Source: Bradyrhizobium semiaridum
GTDB taxonomy: Bacteria; Pseudomonadota; Alphaproteobacteria; Rhizobiales; Xanthobacteraceae
Length of the DNA: 64,000 nucleotides
Reading direction: 5' to 3'
NCBI RefSeq assembly: GCF_020329505.1
Contig: NZ_JAGKJJ010000004.1
Span: 225,083 to 289,082, forward strand
The stretch's first letter is position 1. Every line of letters starts with the position of its first letter. This document shows positions 56,195 to 64,000 of this stretch, one piece after another. The position numbers were made by a program, and so were the translations under genes. Below the pieces are notes generated by a model. The model searched no databases, was not told the DNA's origin, and was given only the letters and a program-made list of their open reading frames with translations.

Positions 56195-57037
56195 TCACGC
56201 GGTATGGGTCCCTGCTTTCGCAGGGACGACAGTTTTTGCTTCGTTCCACAGCGCGTCCATTTCTTCGAGCGACGCATCCTCCAGCGTCCGTCCCTTCGCC
56301 GCCAGCGCCGTCTCGATATAGGCAAAGCGCCGCTCGAACTTGGCGTTGGTCGCGCGCAGCGCCGTTTCGGGATCGGCGTCGATGTGGCGGGCGAGGTTGA
56401 CCAGCGCGAACATGAGATCGCCGGTCTCCGCCGCGATCTCCTGCTTGTCGTTGCGGTCGAGCGCGGCCTCGATCTCGTTAGCTTCCTCGCGGATTTTGGC
56501 TAGCACCGCGCGCGGATCGTTCCAGTCGAAGCCGACGGCCGAGGCCTTGCGTTGCAATTGCATCGCGCGGGTCAGCGCGGGCAGGCCGGCCTTCACACCG
56601 GCCAGCAGCGATGTGTGCGCGGCGTCCTGCGGCCGTCGCCGCGCGGCGCGCTCGGCCTTCTCCTCGGCCTTGATGCGCTCCCAGGCGCTCTTGACGCCGG
56701 CGGGCTGGATGTTGCCATCCTTGTCGGCGAAGACATGCGGATGGCGGCGGATCATCTTCCGCGTGATCGCCTCGACCACGTCGCCAAAGGCAAAGGCGTT
56801 CTGCTCCTCGGCCATGCGGGCGTGATAGACCACCTGTAACAAGAGATCGCCGAGCTCCTCGCGCAGATCGTCGAGATCGCCGCGCGTGATCGCGTCCGCC
56901 ACCTCATAGGCCTCCTCGATCGTGTAGGGCACGATGGTCGAGAAATCCTGCTCGAGGTCCCAGGGGCAGCCGGTCACCGGCGTGCGCAGCGCAGCCATGA
57001 TCTCGATCAGGCGGGAAATGTCGCGGGAAGGGGTCAT
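56195..57037 (-). CDS. mazG: Nucleoside triphosphate pyrophosphohydrolase MazG
   Basis: This 280-residue protein has two MazG domains. The first has CPWDLEQDFSTIVPYTIEEAYEV and EELGDLLLQVVYHARMAEE, with the EExxD metal site. The second has REEANEIEAALDRNDKQEIAAETGDLMFALVNLARH. It hydrolyses NTPs to NMP and PPi as a house-cleaning enzyme. The last residues, VVPAKAGTHTA, are encoded by an intergenic palindromic repeat (56198-56232), so the native C-terminus has been replaced or extended. It is divergent from queC. Confidence 0.93.
   Translation of the reverse strand: MTPSRDISRLIEIMAALRTPVTGCPWDLEQDFSTIVPYTIEEAYEVADAITRGDLDDLREELGDLLLQVVYHARMAEEQNAFAFGDVVEAITRKMIRRHPHVFADKDGNIQPAGVKSAWERIKAEEKAERAARRRPQDAAHTSLLAGVKAGLPALTRAMQLQRKASAVGFDWNDPRAVLAKIREEANEIEAALDRNDKQEIAAETGDLMFALVNLARHIDADPETALRATNAKFERRFAYIETALAAKGRTLEDASLEEMDALWNEAKTVVPAKAGTHTA
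56198..56232. repeat. CCCTGC-TTTC-GCAGGG palindromic repeat at the 3' end of mazG
   Basis: GGGTCCCTGCTTTCGCAGGGACGACA contains the perfect hairpin TCCCTGC-TTTC-GCAGGGA. I know this type of REP-like element as abundant in Bradyrhizobium and other proteobacteria. It encodes the recurring tail VPAKAGTH when translated on the minus strand, here as the end of mazG. Confidence 0.75.
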
Positions 57038-57163
57038 GGGACACCGGGCTGTTGGGGTATGGTGTTATGCCAAATCGGACCGGCCGATCCCAGCCAAGGG
57101 CGCTGACATCGCCGTGATGTCCACCGATTGGCCGCAGCGCGCAAGGGTGGTAAAGCGCGTGCC

Positions 57164-57892
57164 ATGACCGATCAGATCAAATCCGGCACCGCCCTGGTGC
57201 TGTTCTCCGGCGGCCAGGATTCCACCACCTGCCTTGCCTGGGCCTTGGAGCGCTTTGCCCGCGTCGAAATGCTCGGCTTTTCCTATGGCCAGCGCCACGG
57301 AATCGAGCTCGACTGCCGCGACCGCCTGCTGGCCGGGATCAGGCAGATCCGACCGGATTGGGCCGCCAAGCTCGGCGACAGCCATACGCTGGCGATCCCG
57401 ACCCTGTCCGAAATCTCCGACACCGCGCTGACCCGTGACGTCGCCATCGAAATGGGCGCCGACGGGCTGCCGAACACGTTCGTGCCCGGCCGCAACCTCG
57501 TGTTCCTGACCTTCGCCGCGGCGCTGGCCTACCGGCGCGGCATCCGCCACATCATCGGCGGCATGTGCGAGACCGACTACTCCGGCTATCCGGACTGCCG
57601 CGACGAGACCATCAAGGCGCTGCAGTCGGCGCTCAATCTCGGCATGGCGAAGATCTTCGAGCTGCACACGCCGCTGATGTGGCTCGACAAGGCCGCGACC
57701 TGGCGGCTCGCGCATGCGCTCGGCGGAGCAGGGCTGGTCGACCTGATCCGCGAGCACTCGCACACCTGCTATCTCGGCGAACGCGGCGCGCAGCACGACT
57801 GGGGCTATGGCTGCGGCGAATGCCCGGCCTGCAGCCTGCGGGCAAAGGGCTGGCGCGAATACGTCGCACAGGGCGTCCGCGCCAGCCACTGA
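57164..57892 (+). CDS. queC: 7-cyano-7-deazaguanine synthase
   Basis: This 242-residue enzyme makes preQ0, the precursor of queuosine in tRNA. The PP-loop is [16 protein letters not shown] (from residue 14). [22 protein letters not shown] is a family motif and the zinc site is [14 protein letters not shown] near the C-terminus. The ATG at 57164 is the first start that gives the family N-terminus. No queD, queE or queF is adjacent. Its stop is eight bases from the end of the convergent repeat-protein gene. Confidence 0.95.
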   Translation: MTDQIKSGTALVLFSGGQDSTTCLAWALERFARVEMLGFSYGQRHGIELDCRDRLLAGIRQIRPDWAAKLGDSHTLAIPTLSEISDTALTRDVAIEMGADGLPNTFVPGRNLVFLTFAAALAYRRGIRHIIGGMCETDYSGYPDCRDETIKALQSALNLGMAKIFELHTPLMWLDKAATWRLAHALGGAGLVDLIREHSHTCYLGERGAQHDWGYGCGECPACSLRAKGWREYVAQGVRASH

Positions 57893-57899
57893 CCTGGCG

Positions 57900-59078
57900 C
57901 TAGACGATGAAGTCCGTCGCATGCAGGTCCGCCGCGTGGACGCCCTGCAACGTGATCGTATCGCTACCCGTCAGATGGATCACGGCATTGCCGGAAGGGT
58001 CGTCGCTGATCAGGCTCTTCAGCGCAGTCCAGTCCGCAAAGCCGTAGTCGTGCACGTCGATCAGATCGTGCTCCACAGCGGTGCTGCCGACCGCCGTGTT
58101 GCCCTGATTGAAATCGTGGATCAGGTCCTGTCCCGAGCCCCTGTCGAACACGAAGATGTCGTTGTTCGGTCCGCCCCACATCTCGTCGTTGCCGCCTGCG
58201 CCGTTCAGGACATCCCTGCCGCCCGTGATCGAGCCCGGCGCGGCAGGATTGTAGTGCAGCGCGTCGCCCACGATGTAATCGGCATACGCGCCGCCCGCGA
58301 CGATATCGTTGCCGCCATGCGCGCTGCCCGACATGGTGTAGGCGTCGCCGATCATCGTGAAGGATTCGTAGTTGAAATGGCCGCTGAGATCGACGACGGT
58401 GAGGGTGTCGTTGCCGCCGCTTGCATCGCCCGCGAGCTCACCCGCATCGCCGTACAGACCGCCGCCGCCGTTCTGGGCGTTGCTCCCGATCGTGAAGGTG
58501 AGGGTGTCGTTGCCGCCCCGCGCGTGATCGGTGATGCCGAAGGCATCGCCGTACAGGGCCGCCGAACCGTCCTGGTTGGCCTGGAAGGCGGCGAGCGTGT
58601 CGTTGCCGCCATGGGCGTCGCCGGTCATGGTGCCGCCGTCGCCGACCAGCGTGTTGGCCGACCTGCCGCCGAACACGCCGATGACGGTGTCGTTGCCGCC
58701 CTGCGTGTGGTCGGACATCGCGCACTCGGCGTCGCCAAAGAGCGAAAAGCCGTTGCGGAGCGAGTTCGTGCTGTCGCCGGTCACCGTGTCGTTGCCGCCC
58801 TTGGCATCGCCGGACATCGATTGCGCATCGCCGTCGACGACGACGGTGTTGAGCGAGGCCGCGATTTTCACCGTCAGCGTGTCGTTGCCGCCCCGGGAAT
58901 GATCCAGCAGGGTCGTGGTGTCGCCGATCAGATTGACTGATGTCATGCCCTCGACGCTCACCGTGATGGTGTCGTTGCCGCCACGCGCATTGACCGGGAA
59001 GTCGGGATCGCCGAACAGGGTGTCGAAGGTGACGCTCGGGAGCGTCAGGGTGATGGTATCGTCGGGCAAACGGCGCAT
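57900..59078 (-). CDS. RTX-like repeat protein with widely spaced GGNDT units
   Basis: This 392-residue protein contains eight GGND units, most reading GGNDT, spaced about 30-40 residues apart. Each is preceded by A/S-x-GGNDT and a GDA or GDT turn (for example GDAHGGNDTLAAF). Ordinary RTX domains have tandem nine-residue GGxGxDxUx repeats; here one half-unit alternates with a longer beta-rich segment. A more RTX-like stretch follows near the C-terminus (GGNDEMWGGPNNDIFVFD), and the protein ends LQGVHAADLHATDFIV, like a type I secretion signal. There is no N-terminal signal peptide, in line with TolC-dependent export. The ATG at 59078 has GGGAG upstream. Calcium binding is likely; the function is unknown. 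Confidence 0.75.
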   Translation of the reverse strand: MRRLPDDTITLTLPSVTFDTLFGDPDFPVNARGGNDTITVSVEGMTSVNLIGDTTTLLDHSRGGNDTLTVKIAASLNTVVVDGDAQSMSGDAKGGNDTVTGDSTNSLRNGFSLFGDAECAMSDHTQGGNDTVIGVFGGRSANTLVGDGGTMTGDAHGGNDTLAAFQANQDGSAALYGDAFGITDHARGGNDTLTFTIGSNAQNGGGGLYGDAGELAGDASGGNDTLTVVDLSGHFNYESFTMIGDAYTMSGSAHGGNDIVAGGAYADYIVGDALHYNPAAPGSITGGRDVLNGAGGNDEMWGGPNNDIFVFDRGSGQDLIHDFNQGNTAVGSTAVEHDLIDVHDYGFADWTALKSLISDDPSGNAVIHLTGSDTITLQGVHAADLHATDFIV

Positions 59079-59250
59079 GGCGGCAACTCCCATTTCATTC
59101 GCGACGAGCAAGGCGAACACAAGAGAATATCGCGGGGCGAAACACGGTGGCCGCGCTTCGGCGATCAAAGCTACTTCGGGTTGATGACGGAGATTTGCCG
59201 AGAACTGGACTTGATTGCGGCCGCGCCGCGGCGTCGCCGACATCTATCTC

Positions 59251-59344
59251 CGTCATCCTGAGGTGCGAGCTCTTGCGAGCCTCGAAGGATGAATCGGCCC
59301 CGCCGGTGGCCGTCGATCCTTCGAGGCTCGCCGAAGAGGCTCGG
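59251..59344. repeat. Long imperfect inverted repeat upstream of the GGNDT gene
   Basis: The left half CGTCATCCTGAGGTGCGAGC...GCGAGCCTCGAAGGATGAA is mirrored by CGATCCTTCGAGGCTCGCCG around the centre GGCCCCGCCGGTGGCC. GCCTCGAAGGAT and ATCCTTCGAGGC are exact complements. I recognise this as a common intergenic element of Bradyrhizobium. The whole 59079-59384 gap otherwise holds no gene. Confidence 0.75.
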
Positions 59345-59384
59345 GTTTGATAGCCTGCGCAGGGGCGACGCGGCGTGTGTGGGA

Positions 59385-59762
59385 CTACTCGAAATCCGCC
59401 GGCGTCAGCTCGATCGGCTTGCCGTGCGGGGTGCGGTCGGCGGCGTGATCCCAGGCGTTGCGATATCGGCTCAGCGTCTCCGCCGTCGTCACGCCCTTGG
59501 CGGCGACCAGGTGCTCGAGCGTCGCGAGCCAGTGCAGATAATAGGTCTCGCCGGTATCGGGATCGCCGGCGGCCTGCGCGCGCTTGATCTGGTCGGCCAG
59601 CGCCGCGGCCCATTCGGGCCAGGTGAAGACGCCGCGATCATGCAGCGTCAGCGCCATCGCAAAGGCCTGCGCTTCCCAGGGCGCGCGGAACACCGGGCCG
59701 TCGTCGTCGCGCGGAATGCTGGAGACGGCGCTGGTGGCGCGGGCGGCGGCGGATGCATCCAT
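59385..59762 (-). CDS. Nitrile hydratase accessory protein
   Basis: This 125-residue protein is of the nitrile hydratase accessory/activator family (related to the beta-subunit N-terminal half). VFRAPWEAQAFAMALTLHDRGVFTWPEWAAAL and GETYYLHWLATLEHLVAAKGVTT are its family segments. Such proteins help insert cobalt and mature the alpha subunit. Its ATG shares a base with the beta-subunit stop (TGATG), so it is the third gene of a tightly coupled operon. Confidence 0.85.
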   Translation of the reverse strand: MDASAAARATSAVSSIPRDDDGPVFRAPWEAQAFAMALTLHDRGVFTWPEWAAALADQIKRAQAAGDPDTGETYYLHWLATLEHLVAAKGVTTAETLSRYRNAWDHAADRTPHGKPIELTPADFE

Positions 59763-60421
59763 CACGCCGGCTCCAGATACGGCTCGAACGCATCGATCGA
59801 GATCTTGATGGTCGGGTCGGAGTCCGGTCCCCACAGCTCGCGGCCGTCGAACACGACGGTGTACAGCCATTGCGGATTCTCGCCGGCATCGTTGGCGACC
59901 GTATCGGGAAACACATGACAGCCATGATCGCGCTCGATCACGCCGATATGGCCGCGCACATAGCGTGGCAGCCGCGTGTGGGTGGTCGGATGGATGTTCT
60001 TGGCGCGCACGCGATCGCCGGCCTTGAACTTCGCCGCAGCCGGCGCCGCGCGGCCGAACTTGCCGCGCACCATGATGCGCTCCACGTCGGCGATGGAGAA
60101 CTTGCCGTGCTTCAGCGATTTCGCCGGCGCCACGGCATGACCGGCCGCGACGTCCTCCCTGGCAATGTAGCCCTTGGCGAGCAGCAAGTCTTCGAGCCCG
60201 AGCAGCCATTTCTTGTAGTACGAGCTCGACAGATAGACGTGCGGCGGCAGGCTTTCGCGATAGAACCGCGACGCGTCGATATTGAAGGCGCCGGCCGCGC
60301 CCATCGCGCGGACCATCGCCAGCACCCGCGATTCCCACTCCTCGTGGAACATAGGCTCGTTCGGCTCGGGCTCGACCTTGCCGAACCCGTCCATGCCGCC
60401 CATGTCGTGGACGCCGTTCAT
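59762..60421 (-). CDS. nthB: Nitrile hydratase beta subunit
   Basis: This 219-residue protein starts [20 protein letters not shown], the hallmark beginning of the beta subunit. It continues with [60 protein letters not shown] and [21 protein letters not shown]. With the alpha subunit it hydrates nitriles to amides. The ATG at 60421 overlaps the alpha stop (ATGA). Confidence 0.94.
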   Translation of the reverse strand: MNGVHDMGGMDGFGKVEPEPNEPMFHEEWESRVLAMVRAMGAAGAFNIDASRFYRESLPPHVYLSSSYYKKWLLGLEDLLLAKGYIAREDVAAGHAVAPAKSLKHGKFSIADVERIMVRGKFGRAAPAAAKFKAGDRVRAKNIHPTTHTRLPRYVRGHIGVIERDHGCHVFPDTVANDAGENPQWLYTVVFDGRELWGPDSDPTIKISIDAFEPYLEPA

Positions 60422-61056
60422 GACGGGGCTCCCGGCGTCTTCGGGAATCCGGTGCCGATCATGGAGTCGCGCGTCACGAGCTCGGCGAGCTGCTCCTCGC
60501 TCCAGCCCTCGGTGCCGGCGGGCCGCATCGGCAGCACCAGGAAGCGGGTCTCGGCGGTCGAGTCCCACACCCGGATCTCGGTTTCCTTCGGCAGGCTGAC
60601 ACCGAAATCCGCCAGCACGCCACGCGGATCCTTGACCGCGCGCGAGCGGTACGGCGCGGCCTTGTACCAGACCGGCGGCAGGCCGAGCATTTCCCAGGGG
60701 TAGCAGGAGCACAAGGTGCAGACGACCATGTTGTGCCGGTCAGGCGTGTTCTCGACGGCGACCAGGTGATCGCCGACCCGGCTGACATGGCCGAGCGTGC
60801 CGACCGCCTTGCTGGCATCGTCGAGCAGCGCCTGCCTGAAGGCCGGATCGCTCCAGGCCTTGGCGACGACGCGGGCGCCGTTGTGCGGACCGATCTTGGT
60901 CTCATAGGCCTGCACGATGGCGTCGAGCGCGGCCGGATCGAGATAACCCTTTTCGCTCAGGATCGATTCCAGCGCGCGGACGCGCAGCTCCATTTCCGAC
61001 AGCTCGGAATGGTCGTGATCGTGGTGGCGATGATGATCGTGGTGATGTTCGCTCAT
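60418..61056 (-). CDS. nthA: Nitrile hydratase alpha subunit, cobalt type
   Basis: This 212-residue catalytic subunit has the metal-binding loop [10 protein letters not shown] (C113, C116 and C118), and CTLCSC indicates a cobalt enzyme rather than the iron type (CSLCSC). The two outer-loop cysteines are normally oxidised for activity. The N-terminus [18 protein letters not shown] is unusually rich in histidine, which may hold cobalt for self-loading. It is the first gene of the nthA-nthB-accessory operon and is divergent from an enoyl-CoA hydratase, 74 bp apart. Confidence 0.94.
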   Translation of the reverse strand: MSEHHHDHHRHHDHDHSELSEMELRVRALESILSEKGYLDPAALDAIVQAYETKIGPHNGARVVAKAWSDPAFRQALLDDASKAVGTLGHVSRVGDHLVAVENTPDRHNMVVCTLCSCYPWEMLGLPPVWYKAAPYRSRAVKDPRGVLADFGVSLPKETEIRVWDSTAETRFLVLPMRPAGTEGWSEEQLAELVTRDSMIGTGFPKTPGAPS

Positions 61057-61130
61057 GGGGGCAGGATAGGCGAACAGGGCGTGCTATGTCGAGGCAGGGA
61101 GTCCACAACAATGCGCGCGGGGAGGTATGC

Positions 61131-61937
61131 ATGGCGGGCTATGTGACGATCGAGAAGGGCCTCGGACCGGAGGGGCGCATCGCGGTGGTGCGGTTCGACC
61201 GCGGCGACGGCATCAACGCGCTGTCGCCGGAGGCGCTGCGGCAGCTCACCGACGCGGCCCGCAGCTTCGAGGACGACGGCGGAACCTCCGTCGTCGTGCT
61301 GACCGGCGGCGCCAGATCGTTCAGCGCCGGCTTCGACCTCAAGGACGCCGAGGGCCGCTCGCGCGCGACCATGGACATGGGCACGCTGCGCCGGCACCTC
61401 AAGCTCGGGCCGCGGCTGACGCGGGCCTGGCAGGACATGGAGCAGGTCACGATAGGCGCGATCGAGGGCTTTTGCGTCGGCGGTGGCGTGGCGCTCGCGG
61501 TCGCACTGGATTTCCGCGTCATGGCGCGCGACGCCCACCTGCGGGTGCCCGAGATCGCGCTCGGCATGAACATGAGCTGGCAGAGCGTGCCGCGCATGCT
61601 GCATCTGATGGGGCCGGCCCGCACCAAGCAGGCCGTGATCCTGGCCGACGACCGGATTTCGGCCGAACAGGCCTATGAATGGCGGCTGGTCGAGCAGGTG
61701 AGCGACCCCGGAAAATCCTATGAGGACGCGATGGCCCTGGCGGCCAAGATCGCCGTGCAGCCACCGATCTCGGTCGCGATGACCAAGCTGACGGTGAACC
61801 GGCTGGCGCATGCGCTGGACGATCTGGCCAGCCACATGGATCTCGACCAGTTCGCGCTGGCGAGCCTGACCGACGACCACAAGGAGGGGGTCGCGGCGTT
61901 CCTCGAACGCCGCCAGCCGCGGTTCAGGGGGCGCTGA
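61131..61937 (+). CDS. Enoyl-CoA hydratase/isomerase family protein
   Basis: This 268-residue crotonase-fold protein has the oxyanion-hole segments ARSFSAGFDLKD (about 60-71) and GAIEGFCVGGGVALAVALDF. VPEIALGMNMSWQSVPRM follows where the catalytic glutamates lie in hydratases. The second glutamate position does not read like classical ECH, so the exact reaction (hydratase, isomerase or other) is open. The ATG at 61131 follows a weak GGAGG-like tract (GGGGAGGTATGC). It is divergent from the nitrile hydratase operon and could share its regulation. Confidence 0.85.
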   Translation: MAGYVTIEKGLGPEGRIAVVRFDRGDGINALSPEALRQLTDAARSFEDDGGTSVVVLTGGARSFSAGFDLKDAEGRSRATMDMGTLRRHLKLGPRLTRAWQDMEQVTIGAIEGFCVGGGVALAVALDFRVMARDAHLRVPEIALGMNMSWQSVPRMLHLMGPARTKQAVILADDRISAEQAYEWRLVEQVSDPGKSYEDAMALAAKIAVQPPISVAMTKLTVNRLAHALDDLASHMDLDQFALASLTDDHKEGVAAFLERRQPRFRGR

Positions 61938-62296
61938 GGGGAAGGGGGCCCGTCGCAGCCGCGTTGTCGCATGGTTGCAGTTTACCAACCGTACAACCAT
62001 GATCCCTGCCAAGAACCCGCAGGATTATCCGCAAGCCGCAGACGCGATCAAGCTCGCCCAGCTTGCCAAGGGGCGCAGCGCGACTGGCGGAACTGGTCAA
62101 TGCGATCTGGCCATGAGGCCCTTCTTGGATAGACCATCGAAGAGCGCTCGATGCGCAGAAAAGAAATCAAAATAAATCGATTGTCGCGGGAGCGGCGAGG
62201 ACTATTGTTCGATCGGACGATGGGGTGCCGTCCGGCGTCTTCCCCGCGGCAATCGCTCGCGATCGTCCCGGACCCTGCAACGCATCGGGTGCAACA
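61938..62296. other. Intergenic region before gspG, with one doubtful short ORF
   Basis: An ATG at 61999 opens a 58-codon frame (MIPAKNPQDYPQAADAIKLA and on). Its first half has normal codon use and its second half does not, so it may be a gene remnant or chance. No repeat, tRNA or strong hairpin was recognised. The gspG promoter should lie in the right part. Confidence 0.35.
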
Positions 62297-62785
62297 GTGA
62301 CATCGAAGCAAATCTCCACCGCTCTTGTACGGCGCATCGGCCGGACTTGTGCGCGGCGAGGCGAGCAGGGGTTCACGCTCGTCGAAATGCTTGTCGTCAT
62401 CGCCATCATCGGCCTGATCATGGGATTGGTCGGCCCGCGCGTGCTCAGCTATCTCAGCGAGTCCAAGGTCAAGGCGGCCCGGATCCAGATGCAGAGCTTT
62501 GCCAGCGCGCTCGACCTGTTCAGTCTCGATACTGGCCGCTACCCGTCGACCGCGGAGGGGCTCGCCGCCCTCGTGCAGCGGACGTCGGGTGTCGCCAGCT
62601 GGAACGGTCCCTATCTCAAGGGCGGCGTGGTGCCGAACGATCCGTGGAGCCATCCCTATGTCTATCGCGCGCCCGGCGATCGCGGGCCCTACGACATTCT
62701 CTCCTATGGCTCGGACGGGCAGGAGGGAGGCAGTGGCACGGCGCAGGACATCTCGCTGGACAAGATGAGCGCCAGCAACCAGTGA
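62297..62785 (+). CDS. gspG: Type II secretion major pseudopilin GspG
   Basis: This protein is about 162 residues from a GTG start at 62297. The prepilin site is RRGEQG/FTLVEMLVVIAIIGLIMGLV, cleaved after G25 and with the essential Glu at +5 (E30). The C-terminal domain has LDTGRYPSTAEGLAALV, then GPYLKGGVVPNDPWSHPYVY and GPYDILSYGSDGQEGG, the calcium-binding end of GspG. GspG builds the pseudopilus that pushes proteins through GspD. The start is uncertain because the leader before the cleavage site is long. The other gsp genes are not on this strand in the window. Confidence 0.9.
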   Translation: MTSKQISTALVRRIGRTCARRGEQGFTLVEMLVVIAIIGLIMGLVGPRVLSYLSESKVKAARIQMQSFASALDLFSLDTGRYPSTAEGLAALVQRTSGVASWNGPYLKGGVVPNDPWSHPYVYRAPGDRGPYDILSYGSDGQEGGSGTAQDISLDKMSASNQ

Positions 62786-62799
62786 GCCGCTGGAACCCG

Positions 62800-63459
62800 T
62801 TATCGTCCTTGCGAACGCATTCCGGATCGCCAATCGAGCCTGGAAAGCCACTGATCGGCGGGCGATGCGGCCGGCGCGCGATGTGCGTGCCGATCGGTCA
62901 TGATGGTGCCCATGGCGCGCAGATCGTCGGGCGTCAGCCACGCGATCTCGTGGGCGTGGGTCGTCACCATCTGCGCGATGATCCGCGGCGGCACGCCGAA
63001 GGCGCTGGCGACGCGGGCCATGGCGATGGTGGCCTCCCTGGTCTGCGCTGTCTCATGACCGAATTTGTCCGACACGCCATGGACGCCGATCGCCGCCTCA
63101 TAGCTCGCGAACTTCTCGTTCCCTGCGGCGAACACGATGAAGCACGCCGAGGCGCAGTGCGATCCGGCCGCGACGATGGTCGGCAGCTTGGCCCGGCGGA
63201 TCAGGCCGGCGAGCTTGACGGCCTCGGCGAGACTGCCGCCCGGTGAATCGAGCCGCACCGCCGTGATCAGGCGGTCGGCGTCGTTGGCGGCCTTGATCAG
63301 CGCCTCGGCCGCCTCGGTGTCACCCTCGGCGACGTCGCCGCCGAGCGCGATGATGGTGACATCGTCCTTCATCGTGACGCTGCTCAGTTCCGCGGCGGTG
63401 GCGGCCGTGCTGACCACAGAGGCGGCCAGAACGCGCAGCACGGATGAGAGCATCGTCAT
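62800..63459 (-). CDS. Exported ClpP-like serine protease-fold protein
   Basis: This 219-residue protein has an N-terminal signal (SVLRVLAASVVSTAATAA) and a ClpP/crotonase-type domain. AVRLDSPGGSLAEAVKLAGL is the typical oxyanion element. S104 in HCASACFIVFAAG and H127 in AAIGVHG sit where the nucleophile and general base of the ClpP-like fold are expected. It resembles the periplasmic COG3904-type proteins. The substrate is unknown. It lies between gspG (convergent) and gspD (same strand, 19 bp upstream), so it may be co-transcribed with gspD. Confidence 0.78.
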   Translation of the reverse strand: MTMLSSVLRVLAASVVSTAATAAELSSVTMKDDVTIIALGGDVAEGDTEAAEALIKAANDADRLITAVRLDSPGGSLAEAVKLAGLIRRAKLPTIVAAGSHCASACFIVFAAGNEKFASYEAAIGVHGVSDKFGHETAQTREATIAMARVASAFGVPPRIIAQMVTTHAHEIAWLTPDDLRAMGTIMTDRHAHRAPAASPADQWLSRLDWRSGMRSQGR

Positions 63460-63478
63460 CTGCGACCCGTTCTCGTCT

Positions 63479-64000
63479 TCACTTGCGCGCCACGGGCGCC
63501 GGCGTGTCCAGAACTGACGGGGAACGCCGCATGCTGTCGAGCCGTTCGCGGAACTCCTCGGCGACGACCTGGGCGTCGTGGGCGTTGCGCACCAGCTTGG
63601 TGGTGACGAACACGATGATCTCCGAGCGGGTCTTGCTGTCGCTCTTCTGGCTGAGCAGGTCGCCGAGATACTTGATCTGGTTGAGACCCGGCAGTCCGGC
63701 GACCGTACGCTCGTCGTCCTCCTTGATCAGGCCGCCGAGCAGCACGGTCTGGCCGCTACTGGTGCCGACGGTCGAGTGGATGCGCCGCTGCGAGATCGTC
63801 GGCGTCAGGTTCTGGGCGCTGGCGCCGCCCGGATTGACGACATTGGAGACCTCCTGCTCGATCTCGAGCTCGATCGATCCGTTCGGGTGGACATGCGGCA
63901 GCACCTTGAGGATGATGCCGGTGTTCTGCCGGCTGATGCTGCTCACCACGTTGAGGCCGGTGACGGTCGAGCCGGTCGAGATCGGCACCTGGTCGCCGAC
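63479..64000 (-). CDS. gspD: Type II secretion secretin GspD, C-terminal part (5' end outside window)
   Basis: The frame is open to the last base of the window and only the final 173 residues are seen. They form the end of a GspD secretin domain: VPISTGSTVTGLNVVSS, ILKVLPHVHPNGSIELEIEQ, QRRIHSTVGTSSGQTVLLGG, LIKEDDERTVAGLPGLNQI and EIIVFVTTKLV. This is the outer-membrane channel of type II secretion, distinct from the CpaC secretin at 7.4-8.9 kb. The tail after REFRERLDS-type sequence is short, and no pilotin-binding extension is obvious. Confidence 0.9.
   Translation of the reverse strand, partial: VGDQVPISTGSTVTGLNVVSSISRQNTGIILKVLPHVHPNGSIELEIEQEVSNVVNPGGASAQNLTPTISQRRIHSTVGTSSGQTVLLGGLIKEDDERTVAGLPGLNQIKYLGDLLSQKSDSKTRSEIIVFVTTKLVRNAHDAQVVAEEFRERLDSMRRSPSVLDTPAPVARK

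Noticed and set aside
57900..59078. Regular GGNDT repeats considered as a CRISPR-like or DNA tandem array
   Set aside because: The repetition is at protein level with diverged DNA and no constant spacer length; it is coding sequence.
61975..62175. Short ORF between the crotonase-fold gene and gspG
   Set aside because: Only its first half has gene-like codon use; there is no family and no clear ribosome site, so it is mentioned only in the gap entry.

Overview
The window is a stretch of GC-rich alphaproteobacterial chromosome and most likely comes from Bradyrhizobium or a close relative in the Nitrobacteraceae. The main reasons are the gene string ispDF / dusB-ntrB-ntrC-ntrY-ntrX-hfq-hflX-mgtE-mazG, the aapJQMP amino-acid transporter, a BA14K protein, a PopZ-like gene beside valS, and several intergenic palindromes of a type I associate with that genus. 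No rRNA, CRISPR array, IS element or prophage was seen.

Layout. 1-2.4 kb: an unknown one-helix membrane protein, then a DUF3990 (ADP-ribosyltransferase-like) gene with a small partner on the minus strand. 2.4-9.7 kb: a Na/phosphate symporter, a PilZ protein and a damaged Flp/Tad pilus locus. cpaB-cpaC-cpaD run on the minus strand, but cpaE and tadD meet tail to tail, each without its own stop codon. 10-17 kb: metC, the aapJQMP operon and cysK. 17.7-27 kb: a four-gene RND efflux operon (outer-membrane factor, adaptor, two permeases). 27-32.3 kb: a DTW-domain tRNA modification gene, then a lower-GC two-gene module (FeeM-like acyltransferase plus PD-(D/E)XK nuclease-like protein) ending beside tRNA-Cys, a TetR/DUF1772 divergent pair and tRNA-Asn. 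32.4-44.3 kb: housekeeping genes (Pcm-like methyltransferase, tolC, popZ-like, valS, alkyladenine glycosylase, lipA, a COQ10/RatA-like protein, BA14K, a DHFR-like reductase, cinA-like, ispDF).

44.5-57 kb is the nitrogen-control block. dusB is translationally coupled to ntrB, ntrC follows, then ntrYX, hfq and hflX. Two sensor kinases with their regulators thus sit next to the RNA chaperone Hfq; in many alphaproteobacteria Hfq also affects nitrogen regulation. mgtE, a small secreted protein, mazG and queC follow. 57.9-61.9 kb holds a secreted-type protein with widely spaced GGNDT repeats, a three-gene cobalt-type nitrile hydratase operon and a divergent enoyl-CoA hydratase. The right edge has type II secretion genes (gspG on plus, the 3' part of gspD on minus) around a ClpP-like exported serine protease.

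The two most noteworthy observations are the FeeM-like/nuclease gene pair at 27858-29659 and the cpaE-tadD junction near 5.58 kb. The junction looks like a deletion of cpaF-tadB-tadC, or else an assembly misjoin. All calls come from reading the sequence and translations by eye; no database search was run.
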